Assembly: GCF_004345025.1 (NCBI RefSeq)
Contig: NZ_CP037745.1
Span: 744,001 to 808,000 of the forward strand
From: Rheinheimera sp. D18
GTDB lineage: Bacteria; Pseudomonadota; Gammaproteobacteria; Enterobacterales; Alteromonadaceae
Length of the DNA stretch: 64,000 nt
Direction of reading: 5' to 3'
Below the pieces are notes generated by a model. That model did no database searches. It was given only the letters and a program-made list of their open reading frames with translations, and was not told the origin of the DNA. Positions within the stretch are counted from its first letter, which is position 1; the number at the start of each line of letters is the position of its first letter. Shown piece by piece: positions 28,654 through 38,078 of the stretch. The position numbers were made by a program, and so were the translations under genes.

Positions 28654-30929
28654 GTAAAAGCAACACAACTAACCGAGTAAAGCCAAAAGCTAAATCAACA
28701 AAACCTAGACCAAAATTGGTGATTTATATACAGCGCATAGCCATGTTGTTGCTTAAGTTGGCAATATTAGCGCTGTTGGTTATGGTATTTTATCTGGTTT
28801 ATCTTGATAGCAAAATCAGCAAAAAATTTGCTGGCCAAAAATGGCAAGTGCCGGCACAAATTTATGCCCATAGTATGGAATTAGTACCAGGTAAGTTAAT
28901 CAGCCAGCAGCAACTTATAGCCCAGTTAGAAAGCCTACAGTATCAGCGCAATGCTGAACTATCTGCGCCCGGACAATATAGCGTATCGCGCAACCATATT
29001 ACTATTTATCGTCGCCCGTTTACTTACATCGACGGCTACGAAGCCGCACAGTTATTTAGCGTCGAGTTTAATCGCAGTGGCATTAACCGCATCATGCAGC
29101 GCCAACAAAAAGAAGGGCTTAATTTTGCTCGGCTTGAACCGCAGTTAATTGAACATTTAGTTGCCGCACAACAAGAAGACCGCGAACTGGTGCGCTTAGA
29201 ACAGGTACCTGAATTATTCAAAGATACACTGTTGTTAGTCGAAGACCGTGAGTTTTATCACCATCATGGCGTATCTCCGCTGTCAGTACTGCGTGCATTA
29301 TGGGTAAATATGGTGGCGGGGCGCACGGTACAGGGCGGCTCAACACTTACTCAGCAGTTAGCTAAAAATATGTTTCTTAGTAGTGATCGCACTATTTGGC
29401 GTAAAGCTAATGAAGCGCTAATCGCCTTGGTATTAGATTACCGTTTTAACAAAGATCAAATTTTAGAAGCCTACCTAAACGAAGTGTTTGTTGGACAAAA
29501 CTACGCCAATGCTGTGCATGGTGTTGGCCTTGGTAGCCGGTTTTATTTTGGTAAACCGCTAAGCGAACTGCAACCCGCAGAATATGCCTTACTGATTGGT
29601 TTACTAAAAGGCCCGTCTTATTTTGATCCTCGTCGCTCCCCCGAGCGTGCGCAACAGCGCCGAGATTTGGTATTGCGCTTAATGTTTGAACAGCACTTGT
29701 TAGACCGACAACAGTACGAACATGCGGTTAAACAAGCGATAACAGTTATATCGCGCAACCAATATCTTAATGTCGGTAATGCAGCGTACATAGATGCGGT
29801 TAAAAAGGAATTACGCCAGTTAAGTATTGATGCCAATGATAAAAATCAGGGTATTAAAGTATTTACCTATTTAGACACCCAAGCACAACTTGCTGCTGAA
29901 CAAGCGACAAAAGCGCAGTTGGCAGGGCTTGATCCTGAACTGCAAGCGGCAGTAATTGTTGCAAATTATCAGCAGGCCGAAATTATTGCTATGGTTGGCA
30001 GTAAAGATGCTGTGCAAGGTGGCTTTAATCGAGCTATAGATGCTAAGCGCCAAATAGGTAGCATTATTAAGCCGGTGATCTATTTAGAAGCCTTAGCACA
30101 ACAAGGGCGTTATTCATTAGCATCGATGCTAGAAGATGTGCCAATAAGGTTGCGCAGCAATGATCAAGATTGGCAGCCACAAAATTTTGATAAGCAACAC
30201 CGCGGCCCGGTAATGCTAATTGACGCCTTAGCCAACTCGCTAAACGTACCCACAGTGCGTTTAGGATTACAGGTTGGTTTACCGGCAGTAGGTGATGGTT
30301 TAAGAAAGTTGGGCTTACGCCGAAAAGTAAAGTTACATCCTGCCGCGCTTCTTGGCGCCATTGAATTAAGCCCACTTGAGGTTACACAACTGTATCAAAC
30401 CATTGCGAATAATGGCTTGCATCAGCAATTAACCACCATTCAGGCGATAACCGATAGCAGTGGGCATGTATTACATTTACGCGATACCCCGCTAACGCGG
30501 CGTTACAAAGAAGAAGAAGTATATTTGTTGCAATATGCATTAAAGCAGGCAGCAAAAACCGGTACCGCAAAAGCATTGCAAGCAGCGTTTCCTGGGCAAA
30601 TTCTGGCGGGTAAAACGGGGACATCGAGTGATTATCGTGACAGCTGGTTTAGTGGCTTTGATCAAGACACACTGACGACGGTTTGGTTGGGGCGGGATGA
30701 CAACAAAGCGATAGGGCTTACCGGCTCAACCGGAGCCTTAGGTGTATTTAGCCAGTTTTACCGTCAGCATGGTGTTAATTCGATGCTGCGCGTTATACCT
30801 GACAAGATTTCTTTACAGGCATTTTCGTTAAAAACAGGTTATCCGCAAGGATCTAATTGTTTTAACATATTGTTATTACCAGCGATTTCAGTTGAAATGC
30901 CAGTAATGTCTAAATGTATCGCAGAATAA
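28650..30929 (+). CDS. mrcB: Penicillin-binding protein 1B
   Basis: A bifunctional murein polymerase of 759 residues, anchored in the inner membrane. After a basic cytoplasmic tail comes one membrane span (about residues 25-52), the UB2H domain that receives LpoB-type activators, the GT51 transglycosylase with EDREFYHHHG and GGSTLTQQLAKN, and the transpeptidase with the serine motif GSIIKP, the SLN motif and KTGTSSDYRDSWFSG. The start is a GTG at 28650 whose GTGA overlaps the hrpB stop; AAGG is 10 bases upstream. The C-terminus is shorter than in E. coli. The ToxR-like regulator gene follows after 18 bases, so it is probably on the same mRNA. Confidence 0.95.
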   Translation: MSKSNTTNRVKPKAKSTKPRPKLVIYIQRIAMLLLKLAILALLVMVFYLVYLDSKISKKFAGQKWQVPAQIYAHSMELVPGKLISQQQLIAQLESLQYQRNAELSAPGQYSVSRNHITIYRRPFTYIDGYEAAQLFSVEFNRSGINRIMQRQQKEGLNFARLEPQLIEHLVAAQQEDRELVRLEQVPELFKDTLLLVEDREFYHHHGVSPLSVLRALWVNMVAGRTVQGGSTLTQQLAKNMFLSSDRTIWRKANEALIALVLDYRFNKDQILEAYLNEVFVGQNYANAVHGVGLGSRFYFGKPLSELQPAEYALLIGLLKGPSYFDPRRSPERAQQRRDLVLRLMFEQHLLDRQQYEHAVKQAITVISRNQYLNVGNAAYIDAVKKELRQLSIDANDKNQGIKVFTYLDTQAQLAAEQATKAQLAGLDPELQAAVIVANYQQAEIIAMVGSKDAVQGGFNRAIDAKRQIGSIIKPVIYLEALAQQGRYSLASMLEDVPIRLRSNDQDWQPQNFDKQHRGPVMLIDALANSLNVPTVRLGLQVGLPAVGDGLRKLGLRRKVKLHPAALLGAIELSPLEVTQLYQTIANNGLHQQLTTIQAITDSSGHVLHLRDTPLTRRYKEEEVYLLQYALKQAAKTGTAKALQAAFPGQILAGKTGTSSDYRDSWFSGFDQDTLTTVWLGRDDNKAIGLTGSTGALGVFSQFYRQHGVNSMLRVIPDKISLQAFSLKTGYPQGSNCFNILLLPAISVEMPVMSKCIAE

Positions 30930-30947
30930 CATCGGTTATCGGAACTT

Positions 30948-33101
30948 ATGGCAATAAAACCTGAAAGCCCCTTGCAAGTGGGTGAATGGCAGTATTTACC
31001 TGAGCAAGACAAACTGGTGCAGTTTGCTAGCGACGGAAAAATAGCTGTTACCGCAGATTTAGATAACCTGTCACAAAAGGTAGCTAACTATTTTATTGTT
31101 AATGCGGGAAGGCTCGTTACCAAAGACGAGTTATTACAGGACGTATGGGGTATTCGCGACGTATCGGACGGTCGCGTTACCCGCGTTATCCGGGTATTAC
31201 GTGTCGCTTTAGGTGATGATACTCGTGAACCTCGTTATATCGAAACCATTCCTAAGCGCGGTTATCGCTTTATTGCGCCGGTGTCTGTAATTCAGAATGC
31301 AGTAAATATATATAATGGCGAACCATCAGACGCTGTTACTAGCAGTGACGAACCGCAAAAGTTAAAGCGTTTAGTAATGTATGTCTTAGTACTACTGCTG
31401 CTTGTATCAGCACTTTTTTGGTGGCTATGGCCTGCCGATTCAGGTGCAGTAGAGAAAATGGCAACGGATATCCCAATGCTGCGCTACAAACCTGTCACTT
31501 CGATGGATGGTTTAGAGTTTTACCATAACGTTTCTGCTGATGAGCGGTATCTTGCTTTTAGCTATGCTAGTCCGGATGCTGAAAGTGTGACTGTGCTGAT
31601 GTTACAGGATTTACTGGAGTACAAACAAACACGGATTACAGAACCTAGCTACAGCAGTTTTGGTGCGGCATTTAGCCCAGATAACAAACAAATTGCTTAT
31701 CACAGGATGTATCCGGATGGTGCTTGTGAGATTCGTGTTATTAAACTTAACTTAGAAAAACTAACAGTTGCTAGCGATGATCTTGTTGTAACTTGTGGTG
31801 TTAATTCCATTTCGTCTCGTATCTCATGGTCTCCAGATGGTAATTATCTAATTTATCCAACCATGAGTGCACAAAAGCAAATGGTCATTATGCTTAAACC
31901 TGTGCATAGCGGGCTTGCTGAACAGCTTACTGTGCCGCCACCAAATAGCTTTGGTGATTATGCTGCGAGATTTTCACGTAATGGTTCCAAGATACTTTTT
32001 TTACGTGATGCAGCTGGAGCGGCTCAGTTATGGATATTAAACTTATCGAGCCGAGAAACAAAAATGCTGACTAACATCACTGATACTATGCCGGGAAATG
32101 CTGATTGGGATCTTACTAATAATGCTATTATTTATCCTTCAGGGCCCACGACACTCAGCAAGGTAGATGTTAATAGCGGTGAAGTTAAAGTTATCGCTTA
32201 CACTGATTCTTCAGCTTCGGAAATTCAAATTGCCAAAAGTGGTAGGGTTTATGCCAGTGTTGGCAATTTTTCGCATATCAATATTACTAAAACACCCAAT
32301 ATGTTGCATAATTCTAAAGTGTCTACACAGACCGTATTTAGCTCTAACCGAAACGAAAGTTTGGTTGAAGTAAGCCCAATAGCGGGTGATCCTATTGCTG
32401 TGGTCTCTAGACGCTCGGGTTTGCCACAAGTTTGGTTATTTTACCCCGACGGTAGTCAAAAACAAATTACGTTTTTTAACACTAGAGAGCGCTTTAGAAG
32501 CTTAGTATTTTCACCAGATGGTAAAACTTTAGCAGCGCAGGTAAATAACGAAGTATGGTTATTGTCAGCCACTCAGTCACCAAGAAAAGTTGCTACCGGC
32601 GGCGATAATTTAATTTCCTCACCAGTATGGAGTAGCGATGGAAGTGCCATCTATTATGCAGAATCAAAAAATGCTCGTTGGAATATTATTCGTTTAATTA
32701 TCTCTGGCGAAGAGGAAACAGCGAGCATATTTGCTGAAAACCGAGAGCTATATATTGAAAGTTATGATGGCAAATACAGTATATGGCGTGATGCAATTAG
32801 CAAAAAGTTTTACGTGCGATGGCATAGCAATAACAAAGTAGAAGAATTGCCGATTCAGCTGCCAGAAAATCAACTTTGGCTGAAGTTTCAGTTGAAAAGT
32901 AAAGGTGTGTACTTTACCTATTTACTGAATGATATTAACTATCAGCTGCAATATTATGATTTCACCACCCGCGAACTATCCATTGCTTTAGAATCAAATT
33001 TATACCACAGCCGCTTCAGCTTATCGCCTGATGAGGAGTCGGTGTATATACTACAATCGGTTCGCGGTGACTTTGATATTGCTCAAATTGATTTGCCCTA
33101 A
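30948..33101 (+). CDS. ToxR/CadC-like transmembrane transcriptional regulator with periplasmic beta-propeller
   Basis: A 717-residue one-component membrane regulator. Residues 1-110 are an OmpR-type winged helix (LVTKDELLQDVWG, then the recognition-helix stretch VTRVIRVLRVALGDD and the wing IETIPKRGYRF). One membrane span lies near 141-162, so the rest is periplasmic. That part carries WD40/TolB-like repeats (FSPDNKQIAYH, WSPDGNYLIYP, FSPDGKTLAAQ, WSSDGSAIYYAE), as in CadC-type proteins with PD40 sensors. It would sense a periplasmic signal and bind DNA from the membrane. Only 18 bases separate it from mrcB. A paralogue lies at 33556-35637 with a small exported protein between. Ligand and targets are unknown. 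Confidence 0.9.
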   Translation: MAIKPESPLQVGEWQYLPEQDKLVQFASDGKIAVTADLDNLSQKVANYFIVNAGRLVTKDELLQDVWGIRDVSDGRVTRVIRVLRVALGDDTREPRYIETIPKRGYRFIAPVSVIQNAVNIYNGEPSDAVTSSDEPQKLKRLVMYVLVLLLLVSALFWWLWPADSGAVEKMATDIPMLRYKPVTSMDGLEFYHNVSADERYLAFSYASPDAESVTVLMLQDLLEYKQTRITEPSYSSFGAAFSPDNKQIAYHRMYPDGACEIRVIKLNLEKLTVASDDLVVTCGVNSISSRISWSPDGNYLIYPTMSAQKQMVIMLKPVHSGLAEQLTVPPPNSFGDYAARFSRNGSKILFLRDAAGAAQLWILNLSSRETKMLTNITDTMPGNADWDLTNNAIIYPSGPTTLSKVDVNSGEVKVIAYTDSSASEIQIAKSGRVYASVGNFSHINITKTPNMLHNSKVSTQTVFSSNRNESLVEVSPIAGDPIAVVSRRSGLPQVWLFYPDGSQKQITFFNTRERFRSLVFSPDGKTLAAQVNNEVWLLSATQSPRKVATGGDNLISSPVWSSDGSAIYYAESKNARWNIIRLIISGEEETASIFAENRELYIESYDGKYSIWRDAISKKFYVRWHSNNKVEELPIQLPENQLWLKFQLKSKGVYFTYLLNDINYQLQYYDFTTRELSIALESNLYHSRFSLSPDEESVYILQSVRGDFDIAQIDLP

Positions 33102-33137
33102 GTGTTTTATAACCACTTTATAATAATTTCGTAGAGA

Positions 33138-33152
33138 TTAAATAAGATTAAA
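33138..33152 (+). promoter_or_regulatory. ToxR-type direct repeat upstream of the small exported protein gene
   Basis: TTAAA-TAAGA-TTAAA at 33138-33152 matches the TNAAA-N5-TNAAA pattern known for ToxR, and the longer repeat unit AGATTAAA recurs at exactly 10 bases. It lies 70 bases upstream of the start at 33222. A TATATA (33175-33180) could be the -10. The region is AT-rich, so chance is not excluded. Confidence 0.4.
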
Positions 33153-33221
33153 ATACTAGCTTGGTCACGATGCATATATAAATACTTCGACGTTATCAAC
33201 ATTTTACTTAGGGCTAAAAAT

Positions 33222-33449
33222 ATGAAAGTAAGTATATTAGGGTTGGCAGCCGGAATGGCTTTATTAGCCGTAGCAACCAGTGACACTGTAATTGAATTTA
33301 ATAATAACTCGGCAGAGCTTATTGCTTGTGGCTGGTTTCCCTTGTGTGGTGATCCAGATATCTATAACCCAATGATAGAACCTAAAGATTCAAAATCAAT
33401 AACAGACAGCAAAGATAACAAGAACGATAAAAACGCTAAATTAGCATAA
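33222..33449 (+). CDS. Small exported protein, uncharacterised
   Basis: A 75-residue protein with an N-terminal signal-like segment (VSILGLAAGMALLAVATS) and a short mature part. Two cysteines six residues apart (CGWFPLC) could form a disulfide, and the last 25 residues are very hydrophilic, rich in Lys, Asp and Asn. AGGG lies 10 bases upstream of the ATG. I do not recognise a family. It sits exactly between the two ToxR-like regulators, on the same strand, with a ToxR-type repeat in front, which suggests it is a target or a periplasmic partner of one of them. Confidence 0.6.
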   Translation: MKVSILGLAAGMALLAVATSDTVIEFNNNSAELIACGWFPLCGDPDIYNPMIEPKDSKSITDSKDNKNDKNAKLA

Positions 33450-33516
33450 GAAGTTTTTCAGCTGTTTGATGAATGGTTTAGTAAACAGAAGCGCTAAACA
33501 TTTTGTCGAGTTAATG

Positions 33517-33522
33517 TATACT
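33517..33522 (+). promoter_or_regulatory. Candidate -10 element for the second regulator
   Basis: TATACT lies 34 bases upstream of the ATG at 33556 without a good -35 at the proper distance, which would fit an activator-dependent promoter. A short inverted repeat GTTTAGTAAAC is at 33476-33486. Confidence 0.35.
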
Positions 33523-33555
33523 CCGCCCAGATAGTTTGCAGTAGGGCGGTTGTTA

Positions 33556-35637
33556 ATGTTGAATATTCACGCTGTGGTACAGTTTGGTGATTGGTACTAT
33601 CAGGTGATATATGGTCAGTTATGGCCTGTTAATCAGCCAATGACAAGTGAACATATGGTTCGGCTTGAACCGCGGCTGCATAGTCTACTCAATTTTTTTC
33701 TACAACATCCCAATACCTTACTAGCAAAAGACATCCTAATAGATAAAGTTTGGCCAGCAAATGAAGGCACAGACGCTGCCGTTATGCGTGCAGTTGGCGC
33801 TTTGCGTAAGGTATTAGGCGATGATGCGCGCACTCCGGTTTATATAGCAACAGCATCTAAAAAAGGCTATTGCTGGCTTGCTGAGGTTCAGGCTGCTTCT
33901 CTGCCTGCTGATGCACCAATAATTAATGCCGACGTTGAAATAGACCATGCTACAGTGCCAATTAACGCTGACGTTATCGCTAAACCGTGGTCGTGGCGCT
34001 TTATGGTTGCCACTACACTCACCGTGATTTTAGGCTGCGCCAGTGTGGCTTTTGTTCTAGCAAAATTTACCGCTACACCTTTAATTCGACTACCAGATAG
34101 TATAGTGCCAATTAGCGCATTAAGCGGGCAAGAATATTGGCCGGCACTTAACGCTAACCAAACGCATGTGATTTATCAGCATAAAGCACTTGAGACTACG
34201 GCATTAAATTGGAGTATACAAAATCTTACTGATTTGCGCGTGAGGCATGCGCCAGAGCGTTATCAGCAGTTATCGCAGGCAATTTGGTTAGATGATCAAC
34301 ATATCGTGTTCCGTGGCATTAAAGCTGACACCGACTGTCATTTTTATCGTCAGCAATTGTTACCAAGTATTGGTGCAGCTGAAATGCTATGGCCATGTAA
34401 CACGGTGTTAGCCCAAGGCCTAACCGCATGGCAAGATCAGTTGCTGTGGTTAGACAGTGATAACAACAATAACGCACAACTGTGGCAAGGAACGCCAGAT
34501 AAACCTGCAAAGATGTTAAGTGTGCTGCCAAATGCGTGGCGTAAGCTTGAGCACCTATTAGTTAGTAATAACAGTGCATATTTACTGGCTGAAGAGACGG
34601 TAAATAATAGTATTTTGTTAAAGCTTGACCTACCTAATGGCGCGTTAGAGTTAGTTAAACGTTTTCCGTTTATTGTTAGTCAGTTTTCTTGGTGGGATCA
34701 GTCTCAGCTGCTTCTTTCGCCACAAGATCTTGAGCTGGAAATAGTTGACATTCTCAGTTTAACTAGCCAAAAACTTGGGCCGTTATCACGCAACCTAACT
34801 CAGGCTATACGCTACCCTGGCCAGGTAATAGCAGTGCAATACCTTAACTATACGACCGATATCTTTGAGGTTTCAACCCGGCCGCAATTGCCTGAAGTTA
34901 CAACTTATAAACCGTGGCATGTTAGTAACCGCAGTGAGCGTTTGCTGGCAGCAAGTGCAGAAAAAATCGCCTTTGTATCAGAACGGACTGGGAATAATGA
35001 AATTTGGTTAGCCCAAGGCGCAGATAGCATCCAGCTTGCGCGGCTGCCGGATGATCAGCAGGTGCAACAGTTGTTGTGGCATAAAGGTAATTTGCTCGTG
35101 CTGCTCAATAGTCAGTTATATACATTAGATATTGTTAAGCCTGCACTGATACCGCAATTGGCGCAGCCCACTAGCCCTGGACGTTACGCCAGTTGCGAAG
35201 ATGTGTTGTATTGGACCGAACTGACTAATGATGGTTGGGCGTTGTTTACGCAAACACATGATACGAAGCAACTTGTCCATCGTGGCGTAGTTGATGTGCG
35301 CTGTGCACCAGAACAAACGCTAGTATTGCAGTTTGCTGAAAATAACAACTTGATGCTACGGCACAACGATGGCCGCCTTGCGCAGTTACCCGTACAAATT
35401 AATTGGCGCCAGCAAAATGCTGAACAGTGGTTTGTTGATAGCAGTGGTATTTATTGGCTAGATCAAGCCAACCATAGAATACAGGCTTATGCATGGCTAG
35501 AAGGCGGGGCTCAAAGTTTCGCTTTGCCGCAATCACAGCCACCGGTGGCGATATACAGTAAGGGGAAAGGGGTGGGTTATATCGTGCAGCCAAGGCTGCA
35601 CGATACCGATATTGTTTGGTTAAAAAACCGTCGCTAA
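33556..35637 (+). CDS. ToxR/CadC-like transmembrane transcriptional regulator (paralogue)
   Basis: A 693-residue protein with the same plan as the one at 30948: a winged helix in residues 1-105 (HPNTLLAKDILIDKVWP, AVMRAVGALRKVLGDDAR, IATASKKGYCWL), a membrane span near 149-171 and a long periplasmic region. The propeller repeats are more diverged than in the paralogue, but FVSERTGNNEIWLAQG corresponds to its SRRSGLPQVWLF. AGGGCGG is 6 bases upstream of the ATG at 33556; a TTG at 33550 is less well placed. It ends just before the convergent hemL. A perfect 12-base inverted repeat lies inside its last codons. Confidence 0.88.
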   Translation: MLNIHAVVQFGDWYYQVIYGQLWPVNQPMTSEHMVRLEPRLHSLLNFFLQHPNTLLAKDILIDKVWPANEGTDAAVMRAVGALRKVLGDDARTPVYIATASKKGYCWLAEVQAASLPADAPIINADVEIDHATVPINADVIAKPWSWRFMVATTLTVILGCASVAFVLAKFTATPLIRLPDSIVPISALSGQEYWPALNANQTHVIYQHKALETTALNWSIQNLTDLRVRHAPERYQQLSQAIWLDDQHIVFRGIKADTDCHFYRQQLLPSIGAAEMLWPCNTVLAQGLTAWQDQLLWLDSDNNNNAQLWQGTPDKPAKMLSVLPNAWRKLEHLLVSNNSAYLLAEETVNNSILLKLDLPNGALELVKRFPFIVSQFSWWDQSQLLLSPQDLELEIVDILSLTSQKLGPLSRNLTQAIRYPGQVIAVQYLNYTTDIFEVSTRPQLPEVTTYKPWHVSNRSERLLAASAEKIAFVSERTGNNEIWLAQGADSIQLARLPDDQQVQQLLWHKGNLLVLLNSQLYTLDIVKPALIPQLAQPTSPGRYASCEDVLYWTELTNDGWALFTQTHDTKQLVHRGVVDVRCAPEQTLVLQFAENNNLMLRHNDGRLAQLPVQINWRQQNAEQWFVDSSGIYWLDQANHRIQAYAWLEGGAQSFALPQSQPPVAIYSKGKGVGYIVQPRLHDTDIVWLKNRR
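35580..35605 (+). repeat. Perfect inverted repeat inside the 3' end of the second regulator gene
   Basis: TATCGTGCAGCC (35580-35591) and GGCTGCACGATA (35594-35605) are perfect complements with two bases between, so the RNA would fold with an 11-base stem and a 4-base loop. It lies 32 bases before the stop codon, inside coding sequence. Confidence 0.8.
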
Positions 35638-35647
35638 AGCTGTAAGC

Positions 35648-36928
35648 TTATAATTGTTTAAAACTATGCTCTGCTGCGGCTATAGTTTGTGCTAGATCGT
35701 CATCGCTGTGTGCTAGTGACAAGAAACCCGCTTCATACGCTGACGGCGCTAAATAAATACCTTGATCTAACATAAGATGGAAGAACTGCTTAAAGGCGTT
35801 GATATCGCACTGGGTCGCTTGTTGAAAGTTAGTAACAGTGGTTTCTTTGCTAAAGAACATACCGAACATGCCACCAACCTGATTCGTGGCAAAGGGAACG
35901 CCGTGCTTAGCTGCTGCTGCGCTAATGCCTTGAATTAATGTCGTGGTTTTTGCGGTTAGGGCTTCATACACGCCAGGTTTGCTAATGGCCGTTAACGCCG
36001 CTAAGCCAGCTGCCATAGCAATAGGGTTACCAGATAGTGTGCCCGCCTGATACACCGCACCTAGCGGCGCTATATGCTGCATAATTTCACGTTTACCACC
36101 AAAAGCGCCCACTGGCATGCCGCCGCCAATAATTTTACCCAGCGTGGTTAGGTCTGGTTTTACGTTATAAAACGCTTGTGCGCCACCTAAGGCTACGCGA
36201 AAACCTGTCATAACTTCATCAAAAATGAGCACTGCGCCGTATTGATCACACAACTGGCGCAAGCCTTCAAGAAAACCTGGTGCTGGTGGTATACAGTTCA
36301 TATTGCCGGCTACTGGCTCAACAATAATACAAGCGATGTCGCTACCTTGTTCGGCAAACAGTTGCTGCAATTGTGCTAAGTTATTAAATTCGCTAGTGAG
36401 CGTATATTTAGCAAAATCGGCCGGTACGCCAGGTGAGTTTGGTACGCCTAACGTTAATGCACCTGATCCCGCTTTAACCAATAATGAGTCGGCATGGCCA
36501 TGATAGCAGCCTTCAAACTTAACAATGGTATTACGGCCGGTGTAGCCGCGCGCTAAACGTATAGCGCTCATGGTTGCTTCAGTACCAGAGCTCACCATAC
36601 GTAGCATTTCCATACTTGGCACTAGTTGGCTGACTAATTCAGCCATAGTCACTTCGGCCGGGCAAGGCGCGCCAAAGCTTAAACCTTTAGCTGCCGCATT
36701 GATTACCGCATTGCGAATATCTGGATGGTTATGCCCCAGTAACATTGGGCCCCAAGAGCCAATGTAGTCGATATAGCGTTTACCATCGACATCATATAAA
36801 TAGGCACCATCAGCACGGTCAATAAATACTGGCGTGCCACCGACACTTTTGAAAGCGCGAACCGGTGAGTTTACGCCGCCAGGAATAGTATGCTGAGCAC
36901 GTTGAAATAATTCTGCAGATAAAGACAT
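35648..36928 (-). CDS. hemL: Glutamate-1-semialdehyde 2,1-aminomutase
   Basis: HemL converts glutamate-1-semialdehyde into 5-aminolevulinate, the entry to haem synthesis by the C5 route. The 426 residues match the family. The N-terminal [11 protein letters not shown], the substrate-binding region [29 protein letters not shown], and the PLP lysine in [17 protein letters not shown] near residue 265 are all present. E. coli also has hemL near clcA and erpA; here pyrB and hemJ have come between. Confidence 0.97.
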   Translation of the reverse strand: MSLSAELFQRAQHTIPGGVNSPVRAFKSVGGTPVFIDRADGAYLYDVDGKRYIDYIGSWGPMLLGHNHPDIRNAVINAAAKGLSFGAPCPAEVTMAELVSQLVPSMEMLRMVSSGTEATMSAIRLARGYTGRNTIVKFEGCYHGHADSLLVKAGSGALTLGVPNSPGVPADFAKYTLTSEFNNLAQLQQLFAEQGSDIACIIVEPVAGNMNCIPPAPGFLEGLRQLCDQYGAVLIFDEVMTGFRVALGGAQAFYNVKPDLTTLGKIIGGGMPVGAFGGKREIMQHIAPLGAVYQAGTLSGNPIAMAAGLAALTAISKPGVYEALTAKTTTLIQGISAAAAKHGVPFATNQVGGMFGMFFSKETTVTNFQQATQCDINAFKQFFHLMLDQGIYLAPSAYEAGFLSLAHSDDDLAQTIAAAEHSFKQL

Positions 36929-36971
36929 TAATTAGGTTCCAGTAAGTAAGGTTAAAAAGATTACGGCACTG

Positions 36972-37985
36972 TTAGCCACTGTGTTTATTGCTATACCAAG
37001 GTACGGCGCATTCATAGTTAGTGAGAATATTTTCAACACCCAAGGTTAAAGCAAATAGTGCCATGCGAACTAAAATACCGTTATCAGCTTGGCGAAAAAT
37101 AGCTAAATTGGGGTTTAGGTTTAAGTCGTTGTCTAGCTCATTTGCTTCAGCTCGCGAATCGCGCGGTAGCGGATGCATAATGACGGTGTTCGATTTGCAG
37201 TACTTGGTATAAATTTCCTGATTAAGGCGGAATTTACCACGGTATAAGTTGGCTTCATCTTTTGATGGGAAACGCTCTTCCTGAATACGAGTTTGATAGA
37301 CAATATCAGCGTTAACGTTACCTTCAAGCACCTCGGTTATATGCACCTGGTGGCCTGCATTTTCTATGGCACTGATAATATCATCAGGCATCGCTAGCTC
37401 TTTGGGTGCAATTAACGTGAAGCGAACATCTTTGTACAGCGCCAGCAGTTTAGATAACGAATGTACAGTACGGCCAAATTTTAAATCACCCACCATCGCG
37501 ATATGCATGCCATCAATAGTCAAGCCGGAACCGGCAAGTTCGCGTTCAATAGTAAATAAATCTAATAAGGCTTGGGTTGGGTGCTCATTCGCACCGTCGC
37601 CACCGTTGATCACCGGCACTCGGCTACCTAAAGCAAATTCTGCAACAGAGCCAGATTGCGGATGGCGCATAGCGATAACATCGCTGTAGCTACTAATAAC
37701 CCGAGCGGTATCAAATAACGATTCACCTTTAGACAAGGCTGATGACTCCATACCGGTGGTTTCGCGCACTTCGCCACCTAGCAGGTTAAACGCACAACCA
37801 AAACTGACACGGGTGCGAGTACTGGGTTCAAAAAATAAGTTACCAAGAATCGCACCTTCAAGTACCTTGGTGCGTTTTTGCCGACTGGCATAAGGTTGCA
37901 TGCTGCGTGCTATTTGAAAAACATGTTGAATGTTGTCGCGGTCAAACTGGCTTACAGAAAGAATGTGGTCGCCTTTAAAGCTCAT
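36972..37985 (-). CDS. pyrB: Aspartate carbamoyltransferase catalytic chain
   Basis: PyrB condenses carbamoyl phosphate with aspartate in pyrimidine synthesis. The 337 residues hold the carbamoyl phosphate loop FFEPSTRTRVSFG near residue 53, ESSALSKGESLFDT, the HPTQALLDLFTI segment and HPLPRDSRAEANELD near 275. No regulatory chain gene pyrI follows, so this is the slightly longer pyrI-independent type seen in some Alteromonadales. A perfect TATAAT is upstream on the minus strand. Confidence 0.95.
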   Translation of the reverse strand: MSFKGDHILSVSQFDRDNIQHVFQIARSMQPYASRQKRTKVLEGAILGNLFFEPSTRTRVSFGCAFNLLGGEVRETTGMESSALSKGESLFDTARVISSYSDVIAMRHPQSGSVAEFALGSRVPVINGGDGANEHPTQALLDLFTIERELAGSGLTIDGMHIAMVGDLKFGRTVHSLSKLLALYKDVRFTLIAPKELAMPDDIISAIENAGHQVHITEVLEGNVNADIVYQTRIQEERFPSKDEANLYRGKFRLNQEIYTKYCKSNTVIMHPLPRDSRAEANELDNDLNLNPNLAIFRQADNGILVRMALFALTLGVENILTNYECAVPWYSNKHSG

Positions 37986-38018
37986 AGTCAGTGCTCTTTT
38001 CGCTGAAAATTAACAGAG

Positions 38019-38049
38019 GCCGGAACCGGCATTATTGCGGCGTATTATA
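38019..38049 (-). promoter_or_regulatory. pyrB promoter -10 and leader hairpin
   Basis: On the minus strand TATAAT is at 38049-38044, about 60 bases upstream of the pyrB ATG, without an obvious -35. Soon after the expected RNA start comes GCCGGTTCCGGC (38030-38019), a short self-complementary element. No U-rich terminator or leader peptide of the E. coli pyrL kind is clear. Confidence 0.5.
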
Positions 38050-38078
38050 GGCGAATTTAGCTAGTAAAAGCGAATGTG

